The notes: generated by a model not told the origin, from the letters alone. Positions 23,009 to 31,635 are shown, counted from the first letter of the stretch. The stretch is DNA of 31,635 nucleotides from Reclinomonas americana ATCC 50394 (GCA_048213135.1 PS015306.1:23175-54809); one strand, 5' to 3'. Numbers and translations are program-made.

Positions 23009-24433
23009 CTAGTCGGCGGCTGCGGCGGCGGCGGCTGCTGCTGCCGCGGTGGCTGGGTCCACGTCCAACTTGTACACCATGTTCTCGCGGCTAATCAGCT
23101 GGCAGCTCGACTCCACCAAGCTCAGCAGATCCGACACCTTGCGGCTCCACTCGTCTATTTTTGGCACAAAAAATTAAAATAGTGAGTCCAACTGTACCTC
23201 CCCCAACCATAAACCCCCCTGACAACAAAAGAAGGAGACCATGGAGGGACTCGAACCCCCAGCCTACAGATTAGAACTCTGCTGCGCTACCATTGCGCCA
23301 CACGGTCTTTGCTGCAACACGGTAACGCAACTGAGCACACGGTCGGGTGTGGTCGGCGGCACAAACGAGATGGTGCCGTCGATGCGGTCGATCTTGGCGT
23401 AGATGGTCTTCAGAGACACCATCTTGGCCACGTACTCCTCTGTCGCTTCCGAGCTCAGGCCCAGGATGAAGGCCAGTCGGTCCACTCGTATGCGCTTGTA
23501 GAACTTGGCCACCACACGCACGTTCTGTGTGTGACACGCCGAATTTAGGAGGAAGAAATTCCCAGGGAAACCCCAAAATGCTTCAGGTCGCACACGCACG
23601 TGCTCAATGGTGCGTTTCCTCAGCTCGTCGGTGAACTCGACACCGGTCTCCATGCTCGAAAACACCGCGTGTGGTCCCTCGCCGGTGACCGGATCCACTG
23701 CCATCACCGTGTCAAAGTCCACGAGAATGTCGTCAATGTACTTCTTCAGCATGTTCCTGCACACCGTTGTGAGAAAAGAGGAAACGACTGCACCAACCAA
23801 AGGAAAAGGCGAGCGCAACTGGTAGTACGGCAGCTCGCGCAGCTTCTTCTCCTGCTGAATTCGCAACACCAAATCAAGCTGCTCCGAGTCGAACGGCGCC
23901 AGAATGGCAAACACCACACAGCTGCGCAACGCCTGCACAGCACCAACGCAATGTATGTGAGACACCACCGACTTGTGGGGATCGGGTGCACGTTGCGACA
24001 TACCTCGGTCCACTGAGCCTGGTTCTCTTGCACGACGTCCGTGTGGAAAATGTGTTGGTATGATCGCGACACGTCGAGGAACGAGCGGCGGTGCAGGTGG
24101 TACTGCAGCATCAGCTCGTAGAAGCGGACCTTCAGATCCTGCGTGCCACGAGACGTGCGAAAAATGGTCAGCAGGAGAAAGAGTAAAGAACGAGAGAGAA
24201 AGAATGTACGAGGGTGTGAATGCGCAGTCGTTGGGCGTGTGTGTGTATTCCTCTCTCCCTCTCCCAATCTCTCCCTCCCTCACCTGGAACTCCTTGTCGC
24301 CCAGCGCACGCGCGCCGACCTTCTTCGACAGCAGCTGCACTCGCACGTACTCCTGCGCCGCCAAACACATGCGCATCTGCTCCAGAATGTACTCGAACCG
24401 CTCCCGACGCTCCATCGACCCGCACGTCTCCAC
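23009..24433 (-). CDS. PSMD12: 26S proteasome lid subunit Rpn5/PSMD12, exons 6-11 (C-terminal two thirds)
   Basis: Rpn5 is a PCI-domain scaffold subunit of the 19S regulatory lid. Exons 24433-24284, 24138-24004, 23932-23820, 23756-23600, 23524-23332 and 23154-23009 encode the region from VETCGSMERRERFEYILEQM to the stop. Recognisable blocks are LKVRFYELMLQYH, ILAPFDSEQLDLVLRI, VVAKFYKRIRVDRLAFILGL and LKTIYAKIDRIDGTISF (PCI winged helix), then LNEWSRKVSDLLSLVE. The protein ends in an unusual Ala10 tail (DPATA10D) not typical of the family. Joined to the other two segments (25526-25854 on minus, 24610-25021 on plus) the gene gives 1410 nt, 469 aa, in 11 exons, close to the human length of about 456. 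Intron 10 hosts a tRNA gene. Confidence 0.93.
23227..23230 (-). terminator. Pol III terminator of the nested tRNA-Arg
   Basis: A run of four T on the minus strand starts 5 nt after the last tRNA base, the usual Pol III stop signal. Confidence 0.7.
23236..23307 (-). tRNA. tRNA-Arg (anticodon UCU), nested in an intron
   Basis: A 72-nt cloverleaf can be drawn, read from 23307 down. The acceptor stem GACCGTG pairs with CATGGTC, the D arm is GCGC-AATGGTA-GCGC, the anticodon stem GCAGA pairs with TCTGT around loop GTTCTAA (anticodon TCT), and the T arm is GGGGG-TTCGAGT-CCCTC. The A box (TGGCGCAATGG) and B box (GGTTCGAGTCC) fit the Pol III consensus. A TTTT terminator follows at 23230-23227. There is no intron, and loop base 32 is an unusual G. 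The gene lies wholly inside Rpn5 intron 10 (23155-23331) on the same strand. Confidence 0.93.
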
Positions 24434-24495
24434 CTACCCGACAACAACACAAGCAAACGCACATGAGAACTGCAGCCGACACACATCTCGGCATT

Positions 24496-24515
24496 NNNNN
24501 NNNNNNNNNNNNNNN
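24496..24515. other. Assembly gap, 20 N
   Basis: The gap marks the join between the main contig and the inverted 523-bp contig. A GT microsatellite lies directly on its right side. Confidence 0.95.
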
Positions 24516-24609
24516 GTGTGTGTGTGTGTTTGCACATGGCGCCATTTTCGCGCGCACTCACAATTCCCCTGTTACTCACTCTGTTGCTCTCTGCTGCGCT
24601 GGGTTGTAG

Positions 24610-25021
24610 GGCGGTGACTTCCACTCGACCGCCGCACTGGCAGTGGAGATTGTGAAAATGGCGCGTGAGACCGATGACTGGGCATTGATCATTGACAAGT
24701 TGATGTTGGTGACCAAGCGACGTGGACAGTACAAGCAAGTTACGTGTCTGTGGCCACTCGTCTCCAGGGGTCGCTCGATCCGCTGAAAAAGGGAACTGGG
24801 GAGAGCAGGCGGTGACTCGTGCTGTGCGTGAGGCCATGGGATACTTGGATCAGACGCCGTCGGAGGAGATCAAGCTGCAGCTGATTGACGCGCTGCGCCA
24901 GATCACCGAGGGAAAGATCTATGTGGAGGTGGAGCGTGCGCGCTTGACGCTGATGCTGTCGCGCATTCGTGAGGCCGAGGGCAAGATTGCAGAGGCTGCG
25001 ACCACCATTCAGGAAGTGGCG
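24610..25021 (+). CDS. PSMD12: Rpn5/PSMD12 exons 4-5, on an inverted contig
   Basis: Exons 24610-24738 and 24809-25021 encode 114 residues of the N-terminal helical region of Rpn5: LAVEIVKMARETDDWALI, LMLVTKRRGQYKQ, then IKLQLIDALRQITEGKIYVE, VERARLTLMLSRI and ATTIQEVA. In the family this segment sits directly before VETCGSMER, which is exon 6 on the opposite strand at 24433. Splice phases match at both ends (phase 0 into exon 4 and phase 0 out of exon 5). The plus orientation is therefore a scaffold error or, less likely, a true inversion that would break the gene. The donor after exon 4 is GTTACG. Confidence 0.93.
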
Positions 25022-25038
25022 GTGCGTTTTTTGTTGTC

Positions 25039-25503
25039 NNNNNNNNNNNNNNNNNNNNNNNNNNNNNNNNNNNNNNNNNNNNNNNNNNNNNNNNNNNNNN
25101 NNNNNNNNNNNNNNNNNNNNNNNNNNNNNNNNNNNNNNNNNNNNNNNNNNNNNNNNNNNNNNNNNNNNNNNNNNNNNNNNNNNNNNNNNNNNNNNNNNNN
25201 NNNNNNNNNNNNNNNNNNNNNNNNNNNNNNNNNNNNNNNNNNNNNNNNNNNNNNNNNNNNNNNNNNNNNNNNNNNNNNNNNNNNNNNNNNNNNNNNNNNN
25301 NNNNNNNNNNNNNNNNNNNNNNNNNNNNNNNNNNNNNNNNNNNNNNNNNNNNNNNNNNNNNNNNNNNNNNNNNNNNNNNNNNNNNNNNNNNNNNNNNNNN
25401 NNNNNNNNNNNNNNNNNNNNNNNNNNNNNNNNNNNNNNNNNNNNNNNNNNNNNNNNNNNNNNNNNNNNNNNNNNNNNNNNNNNNNNNNNNNNNNNNNNNN
25501 NNN
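25039..25503. other. Assembly gap, 465 N
   Basis: The gap lies between the inverted contig and the contig with Rpn5 exons 1-3. In the corrected order it falls inside Rpn5 intron 3. Confidence 0.95.
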
Positions 25504-25525
25504 TTTCACCGTGTGTGCCACTCAC

Positions 25526-25854
25526 CAAACGCGTCTTCTTCTCTTGCGCCAGCAGCGTGTCAATGGCCGATGCAATGGAGGCACCCTGGACATGTGTTGT
25601 GTGAGGTTGTTGTCTTCTCTGTGTGCGACAAGAGTGCAAGTTCGTTCAAACGCAACAGACTTGACTGCCTCGCGCTGTGCACTGATCAGTGCCGTGGTCT
25701 CTGCTCTGTGAGCCGGTCAAGCACGACCAGTGTGAGTGGCACAGAGAGAGAGACGCATGAGAGTGTAAGTGAGGAAAAGTTTGCGCAACGAGAAGTCGTT
25801 CTCCGGCTTCATCAGCACCGCGTCCTCCTCCTCCTTCATTGCAATGGTCTCCAT
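25526..25854 (-). CDS. PSMD12: Rpn5/PSMD12 exons 1-3 (start of the gene)
   Basis: Exons 25854-25790, 25705-25657 and 25585-25526 encode METIAMKEEE..., then KPENDFSAETTALISAQREA and SIASAIDTLLAQEKKTRL. This parallels the Rpn5 N-terminus, an acidic start followed by DYSATV... and VIETLLSLEKQTR in the human protein. Exon 3 ends in phase 0, matching exon 4 on the neighbouring inverted contig. Donors of exons 1 and 2 are both GTTGCG. The start lies 99 bp from the divergent universal stress protein gene. Confidence 0.85.
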
Positions 25855-25953
25855 GGTTGACGCGCTCACAAACACTCGCTGCAGTCGGTGTGGATCATGC
25901 GCAGAGAGGACGGCAGGACACATCCTTTTCCCCTCACTCTCTGCGCGACGAGA
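25855..25953. promoter_or_regulatory. Compact bidirectional promoter region, Rpn5 and universal stress protein
   Basis: Only 99 bp separate the start codons of Rpn5 (25854, -) and the stress-protein gene (25954, +). The region has pyrimidine stretches but no TATA box I can identify. The promoter role is inferred from the head-to-head layout. Confidence 0.5.
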
Positions 25954-27615
25954 ATGGTGCACTACATGTTGCGTTTACGAGTGCCTCCCTGTCTGTGTGA
26001 GAGAGAGCGCGCGTGTGTGTGACTCATACGCTGCCACGCAGGGTCGCCGTCGACGGATCCGCGTACAGTGTTTCGTTTTTTTGCTCTCTCACGCTCACTC
26101 TCTCTCTCTCTCTGCGCTCACACTGTGCTCCCTGTCTATGCAATGGTGCACAGTACCGCGCTGCAGAGGCAAGTCACTCTCTCCACACGCACTCACTCTC
26201 AGACGTTCGCTTTCTCGCATCGAGAATCTTGCTAACACATCCTTTTCGAACAACGCAGCGATGTGCGACTATTGTGCAGCCAGGCAAGTCAATGAGCACA
26301 GAGAGAAAAAGAGGCAAGTTTGACTGATACTTCTTTCCTCGCGCAGGCGACACTGTGCAGCTGGTGGGCGTGTGCAAACCACCAAAGCGACCGCATGTGG
26401 TTTGTCGCAATCAGGCAAGAAAGTATTTCGCACACATTGGTCTCATGCGTCTGTGTGGTGACTGCAGGCTGGTCCCAGTGACGCGGGCTTTGTGAAGCTC
26501 ATCGAGGCAAGTGTGCTGATCGGAAAACAGGAGGCGGCGACGGTGTTGTTTATTACGCTCTCTGTGCACAGTTGTCGGATTTCAAGGCGGATCTGGCGGC
26601 GATCGAGGCCGACTTGGATGAGCACCTGCAGCTGGCGTCCGCGTCGTTGCCGGATGTGCGCTCGCAGCCGTCGTCGTCGTTCTTGTCGCCTGTGTCGGCA
26701 TCGGCGTCGGAACCGCGAGGTCTTTTTTTACTTGTCTTCTTGTGGTTTTCTCTCTGGTAATGATGAGACTGACGTGGCTGTGCGGGTGCAGTGAGTTCGC
26801 GATCGTCGAGTGCGGCGGCGAGTCCGGCCGCCAGTCCGCGTGTGTCCATTGAGCCGCCGCTGTGGCTGAGCGAGAGCCGCGAGTTTCAGGTGCGCCTCTT
26901 TGTCTGTCTGTCCGCTGTGGTGCATTGCCGGTGCTGATGGGAGAGTGGCAGGCGTCGACCAAGGATATTAGACACATGGGACGGCTGCTGATGATGGCCG
27001 AGTTTCGCATGAACGTTGCGTCGACGCTCACTGCTGGATGGCGCGATGTTTGTGGCCACACTCACACCTTGTCGCCGCAGCGTATTATGGGTCGCAAGCG
27101 TCTCGAGATTGAGCTGCGCAAGAAGGTTGGCTTCATATTGGAAGAAGGCTTTGTATGCCATCTCTGCCCTCACGCTGCTGGTTGTTGCGACAGGTCATTC
27201 CGTCAAAGAACCCGCGAGAGGCTCTGGCGCAAGTTGCCGAGAACGACAGCGTTGACATTATTGTGGTTGGCGCTCGCGGTGTCACGTTGCGTGTTTTCAA
27301 TACCCGTTCCTTCGATCGCCGCACTCCATCTCACCTTTTGCGTGCACAGTGGAATGAAGAAGCTGACAGCCGGCAGGTTTATGCGTGTGTCTTCTGTGTA
27401 TTGTCTCTTCCCGATGAGAGTGCTCAACGCATGCACAGCACGTCGGACTGGCTCGTTCACCATTCGTTGCGCCGAAACACGTATCTTTTCTTTTCCGCTA
27501 GCTGCTCACTCGTGTCCTTCACAGTCCGTGCTCGGTGCTCGTGGTTCGTCCCCGCGACAGGGAGTACCACGAGGACGATCATCCCTTCAACCGTCTGGTG
27601 CTGGAGGATCGCTGA
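25954..27615 (+). CDS. Universal stress protein (UspA superfamily), 13 exons
   Basis: Exons 25954-25967, 26042-26069, 26154-26168, 26259-26283, 26347-26414, 26468-26506, 26572-26719, 26792-26889, 26952-27125, 27194-27285, 27350-27376, 27439-27480 and 27525-27615 join to 861 nt, 286 aa. The fold signature is complete: strand 1 VAVDGSAYS, helix RAAERCATIVQPGDTVQLVGV, DIIVVGARG, and the ATP motif G-2X-G-9X-G-S read as GARGVTGMKKLTAGS across three exons, ending in PCSVLVVRP. An insert of about 60 Ser/Ala/Pro-rich residues (about 84-142) interrupts the domain. Members with this motif bind ATP and act in stress responses; the exact role here is unknown. Exon 1 (14 nt) is the least certain. Exon 9 could contain one further short intron. 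Introns 3 to 6 start with GC. Confidence 0.85.
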
Positions 27616-27723
27616 GAGTGTGTGTTTGCTTTCCCACCATGTCACGCTGCGTATTGTGTGTATATAGAGGCCAACGCGCCAGCATAAAATTATCCTCTTT
27701 TCATTTCCGTGGATGCCGGCGCT

Positions 27724-29564
27724 TCAGAATATCCACAGCGACGCCACACCCGCGAGGAGCGAGGTGACGGTGTTGGCGACAAAGTTCACCTACAGAGAGG
27801 GAGGATCATGAGTGGCCTGCACCAAAAAAGAAGCAGGCATGTTCGAGATCGCACTTGGTGATTGTCGAGCAAGTCCATGCCACACAGAGTGCGCACGTGC
27901 GGCGCCGGGCGGTACACCACGCGTTCCGCGTGCACGTCCCATCCGCTGTACTGCACCGTGGCTCCCAGAATCGAATCAATCTGCCAACAAACGAAGAAGG
28001 AAAAGGAGAAGAAGAAGAGCAGGGCATGAGCAGAGCGAGAACAAAAGCAAGAACAGAAGGAAGGCAAGGAGAAGAAGAAGGATGAGAAGGAGATGGAATA
28101 GAAGAAAGGGAGGAGAAGAAGGAGAAGGAGATGGAGTATAAGACAGGGAGAAGGAGGAGAACAGCAAAAAGGAGAGCAAGGAGCAGAAAAAGGATGCGAA
28201 GGAGATGGAATAGAAGAAAGGGAGAAGGAGAAGGAGGAGGAGAAGGATTAGAAGGAGAAGAAGGACATGGAAGGGAACAACAAGAAGGAGAGCAAGAGGG
28301 AGAAGGAGGAGAAGAAGAAGAGCAGGGTGAGAACAAAAGCAAGAACAAGAGGAAGACAAGGAGAAGAAGAAGGATGCGAAGGAGATGGAATAGAAGAAAG
28401 GGAGGAAAAGAAGGAGAAGGAGATGGAGTATAAGACAGGGAGAAGGATGAGAACAGCAAAAAGGAGAGCAAGGAGCAGAAGAAGAAAGAGGAGATGGAAT
28501 AGAAGAAAGGGAGAAGAAGAAGGAGAAGGAAAAAAGAAGAAGAACAAGAACAAGAAGGAGGAGGAAGTGGAAGAGAAGAAGAAGAACAATATCACCAACA
28601 AGAAGGAGAACAGGAAAGAGAAGAAGGAGATGAAAGAGAAGTAGACGAAGACGAACCAGCGACCCCAGCACGCCCGCCGCCGTGGCAAACAAGATAATGG
28701 GCCACTGCGCCGGCTCATTGCCCTGCGACTGGCAAAACAGCAGCGTGCCAACATAGAAGAAGAAGCCGAGGAAGGTACCCTGTCAAGAGCGCCACACAGC
28801 GTGAACCAACCAAGCAGTCAAGCAGTCACGCCTGATAGAATGAGAGACGCAACGCCCACAGCAGTAGTCAACGTGCCCAGTGGCGACACAGCACCATTGG
28901 TGCCCGCAGGCACCGACACAAAGTTGGTGACGAGCACGGGATCGCTCTTTGACAGAATGCCAATCTCACTGGCCCACGTGTCGGCACACGCGCATGCATA
29001 GTGCCTGAGACACAACATGAGCACTAACAACTCACTCACACACACACCAGAGAGACAGACCCGAGGAAGGCACAGGCGAGGAACGTCTGCACAGGTCTCC
29101 TCTCCGCGTCCAAGTAGAACTCTCGCCCCGCAAACAGCGACGCGTGCACGAGGCACAAGAGTGTGGCGAAACCGCCATTGGAGACCACTTGAACCCATGT
29201 GCGCTGACCACCTGCAGTGAGAGTGAGAGATGCGCAAGAGAATGAGAGTGTGTGAGAGAGAGTGACCTTCTTTGAACTCGGGCTCCAGCTTCTTCTTGAT
29301 GCTGGCCTTGAACTTGGTGAGTTGCGAGCTGGAGAGGAAGAAGAGGGCCAGCATGAGGCCCTTGACGAGACCCGAGGCCAGTGTGATGAGGCCGACCTGT
29401 TTGATAATGACAACTCATTCTCAGTGTCTTCTCTTCTCTTCTCTCACACATACACACACACGCGCGCGCGCAACAAAGAAGGCCGCAAAGGCGCCAGAGA
29501 GCGACAGACTGCGTCGCCAGTAGCCGTACACGGAGAGGCCGAGCGCAAACACAATCGCCACCAT
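27724..29564 (-). CDS. TMEM19: TMEM19 / DUF92 integral membrane protein
   Basis: Seven exons (29564-29475, 29396-29267, 29211-29061, 29004-28854, 28779-28657, 27980-27855, 27789-27724) join to 278 aa. Family blocks in order: SLSGAFAAFFVGLITLASG, FFLSSSQLTKFKASIKKKLE, KEGGQRTWVQVVSNGG, DTWASEIGILSKSDP, VPAGTNGAVSPLG, VGGTFLGFFFYVG, GVLGSLIDSILGATVQYSG, and LLDNHQVNFVANTV at the C-terminus. Several hydrophobic spans indicate a multi-pass protein. The DUF92 family includes human TMEM19 and plant phytyl-phosphate kinase VTE6; the reaction here is not known. It is shorter at the N-terminus than human TMEM19 (about 336 aa), so an extra upstream exon is possible. Intron 5 is 676 nt and polypyrimidine-rich. 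The gene ends 108 bp from the convergent stress-protein gene. Confidence 0.92.
27996..28645. repeat. Long polypurine tract/minisatellite in TMEM19 intron 5
   Basis: About 650 bp of nearly pure A/G on the plus strand (C/T on the TMEM19 sense strand), made of GAAGGAG-type units. A block of about 160 bp near 28028 recurs with few changes 292 bp further on (near 28320), and GATGGAATAGAAGAAAGGGA recurs four times. It inflates one intron to about ten times the local norm. Confidence 0.88.
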
Positions 29565-30324
29565 TGGTTGCTCTCCTGATTGAACGAAAATAATGGAAAC
29601 TTCTTTATATCCACAAGATGCGCAGAGACTTGATACAAGCCACGGCCAGAGGGCCCAACAAACAAACAAGTGAGGAGGTAGAGAGAGAGAGCAGGAGCAG
29701 GAGAGGGTGTACATGGTATGAGCCCGAAGAGCGGGAGGGGAGGGAGGGGGGATGAATGAGTGAGTGGATGAGGAGGGAGGGTACAGTGGGACGGTGAGCG
29801 CATTGAGGACGCCCGTCTGCGGTGAACGAGAGAGTGGCGTGGAAACAGAGCGCGTGCGGAGACAAGAGTCGGTGCTGCGACGGCAGCCGGGCACAGCAAA
29901 CAATGCCCAACTGCAAGTCCAGCAACCAATTCGGAAACTCCACAGACACCGTGAAACACACGCGCACTCGCTCATACACACGTAGACACAGGCGCTTTCT
30001 CTTCTTCTCACGCGCACCGACCACACAGCCGGAGAGCGATCAAACGGGACGGAAAATAAACAGGAACAACACAGCAACAGAGACCGTCCACACAGATCGC
30101 CAACGCCACAAGTGTGCGCGAACACGCAGCAGGAGCGGCAAAGGCAGGCACAATCAACGCGCTGCTCCTCGCCGCCCCACCGCCGACGCGCTCTCGTGAC
30201 CTGGCATATGCACCAACAACAATGACAACCGATTCCACAACAACAACACAGCCACCACCACCACCACCACCACCAGCACTGCAGCAGCAAGCCAACCACC
30301 ACGACAACATCCACATCGACCAGC
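29565..30324. other. Intergenic region, TMEM19 promoter side
   Basis: The 760 bp contain the upstream region of TMEM19 and the 3' flank of the unknown gene at 30325. CAC/CAA repeats occur near 30238-30300. The open frames here, including runs of Val, Trp or Cys, arise from these repeats and are not genes. Confidence 0.65.
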
Positions 30325-31000
30325 TCAGCAAGTCGCCACAAACGACGTCGCTGGCGTCTCGATGCGGCGCATCCCTTGCGGCTTTGCACCCATCTGTGGG
30401 CGCACAATGCTCCGTGTGAGCATATGCAATAAGGGGAGGGGGTCAAATGCGGACCCCACACGAACCGGCAATCCCGGTGCGTGCTGCACAGTCGCTGACT
30501 GCCCAGCCGCTTGCATCTCTTTCGATCGCACACGTCGACTGCGTTTCTCCAGTGCCTTTCGGAGCAACACGGCCATGGTGTCCTCGGTGCACGCCTGGCA
30601 AAGATAGTGTCCCTGCACGCGAAGAAAAACACAATGTGTGAACACGTGCTTTCGACGCTGCGGCCTGTGAGCATGGCGTGTGTACCTGGTGCTCAGGCTC
30701 AAACTTGCCGGCGGCTGATATCATGACAACTGCGCCGCCTACACCCGGCAACATCGACGATGTCGAGTCGACCGATGACGATCCCGCCGATCCCGGAGAG
30801 CCCGCCGATCCGCCCGACTCTGACGATCCCTCGCTGACTGTCGCCGTCAGCATCACCGCCGGTAGCACACCCGCTGCCGCCGAACTTGCACTCCCACCAA
30901 CACCAACACCACCAAATGCTGTCAGATCCATCTGTCGCGCTCGCGTCAAGCCCCCAGCAGGGGCATCGTCGTGGATGACATATCGCAAACTATCTGCCAT
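30325..31000 (-). CDS. Unknown protein, two exons, about 200 aa
   Basis: Exons 31000-30686 and 30612-30325 join in phase 0. The ATG at 31000 is preceded directly by an in-frame TGA, which supports the start. The N-terminal part (MADSLRYVIHDDAPAGG...) leads into a Gly/Ser/Ala-rich stretch. The exon junction gives FEPEHQGHYLCQACTEDTMA, with one CxxC pair, followed by a basic helix (LLRKALEKRSRRVRSKEMQ). One CxxC is not enough to call a zinc finger. I recognise no family. Further introns in the second exon cannot be excluded. Confidence 0.5.
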
Positions 31001-31068
31001 TCAGCGGAAACGTGGCCGACGGAACAAGGGGGGGTTCAAGCGAGGAGGAGCTGTGTGACACAGAGAGA

Positions 31069-31398
31069 NNNNNNNNNNNNNNNNNNNNNNNNNNNNNNNN
31101 NNNNNNNNNNNNNNNNNNNNNNNNNNNNNNNNNNNNNNNNNNNNNNNNNNNNNNNNNNNNNNNNNNNNNNNNNNNNNNNNNNNNNNNNNNNNNNNNNNNN
31201 NNNNNNNNNNNNNNNNNNNNNNNNNNNNNNNNNNNNNNNNNNNNNNNNNNNNNNNNNNNNNNNNNNNNNNNNNNNNNNNNNNNNNNNNNNNNNNNNNNNN
31301 NNNNNNNNNNNNNNNNNNNNNNNNNNNNNNNNNNNNNNNNNNNNNNNNNNNNNNNNNNNNNNNNNNNNNNNNNNNNNNNNNNNNNNNNNNNNNNNNNN
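31069..31398. other. Assembly gap, 330 N, in a GA microsatellite
   Basis: Both flanks are (GA)n, followed on the right by (GC)n at about 31413-31424, so the gap is probably an unresolved simple repeat. Confidence 0.9.
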
Positions 31399-31635
31399 GA
31401 GAGAGAGAGAGAGCGCGCGCGCGCAAGTTGCTGTCGTGCGGGGATTGCGGCCATGTCGCCGTCGTTGCTGCTTTTGCCACTCACTCTCTGTGACACACAC
31501 AGTACATTTGTGCGTAAACCTCCGCCCTCCACCCCTCAACTCCGCGCGTGCACGCCACCTGTAGCGCCGGTGAGTGCCTTTCCAACACACACACACACAC
31601 GGAACCGATTCCCGTTGTAAACTGAGCTTTCTCTC
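31399..31635. other. Right edge, no supportable gene
   Basis: After the GA/GC repeat there are short open frames on both strands, but no splice signals, family motifs or strong start I can support. Confidence 0.6.

Noticed and set aside
28248-28754. Long Leu/Phe/Ser-rich minus-strand open frames resembling a multi-pass membrane protein
   Set aside because: They are translations of the CTT/TCC polypyrimidine tract in TMEM19 intron 5, open in several frames, with no conserved motif.
29421-30674. A 417-aa minus-strand open frame with Trp, Val and Cys runs
   Set aside because: The runs come from CAC/CAA repeats, and the frame overlaps the TMEM19 first exon and the unknown gene out of register.
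30725-31058. Plus-strand acidic Pro-rich frame (MTTAPPTPGN...)
   Set aside because: It is antisense to the first exon of the minus-strand unknown gene, whose start has an upstream in-frame stop and a clean splice junction.
1-31635. CRISPR arrays, insertion sequences, prokaryotic operons or phage-like modules
   Set aside because: None seen. The simple repeats are microsatellites, and all genes have spliceosomal introns.

Overview
The window is nuclear DNA from an intron-rich, GC-rich eukaryote, most likely a single-celled one; I could not assign a species. Exons are very short, usually 12 to 250 nt. Introns are mostly 45 to 100 nt and full of GT/CT microsatellites. There is no sign of operons, ribosome binding sites or prokaryotic elements. 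I rebuilt the gene models by hand from reading-frame continuity, GT/GC..AG borders and similarity to known families. In eight of the nine protein genes the coding length closes on a whole number of codons; the exception is the truncated gene at the left edge.

Left part (1-14471): a truncated type II membrane protein (possibly a calcium-activated nucleotidase) is followed by two tandem, head-to-tail, minus-strand copies of a 16-exon secreted metallopeptidase of family M36 (1574 and 1577 aa). Each carries a propeptide, a PA insert, an HEWGH zinc site, beta-sandwich modules and a Cys-rich EGF/laminin-like tail. The 3' parts of the copies, introns included, are almost identical, while the PA/catalytic exon is clearly diverged.

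Middle (15101-22482): a seven-exon unknown gene (+), a 23-exon phospholipase B-like hydrolase (-), and a six-exon four-helix claudin/PMP22-like membrane protein with a long EF-hand tail (-). Right part (23009-31000): proteasome lid subunit Rpn5/PSMD12 with a tRNA-Arg(UCU) gene inside its last intron (-), a 13-exon universal stress protein (+) divergent from Rpn5 by 99 bp, TMEM19 (-) convergent to it, and a two-exon unknown gene (-).

The most notable biology is in splicing. About a fifth of the roughly 92 introns modelled start with the identical hexamer GTTGCG, nearly always after a non-G exon end. The universal stress protein gene has four consecutive GC-AG introns, and there are coding microexons of 12, 14 and 15 nt.

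The assembly has faults that change the annotation. The contig 24516-25038 is inverted and splits Rpn5 between strands. Contig 1-740 is inverted relative to its neighbour. The gap at 15438-15591 is flanked by the same 90 bp on both sides. There are five N gaps (741-1406, 15438-15591, 24496-24515, 25039-25503, 31069-31398).
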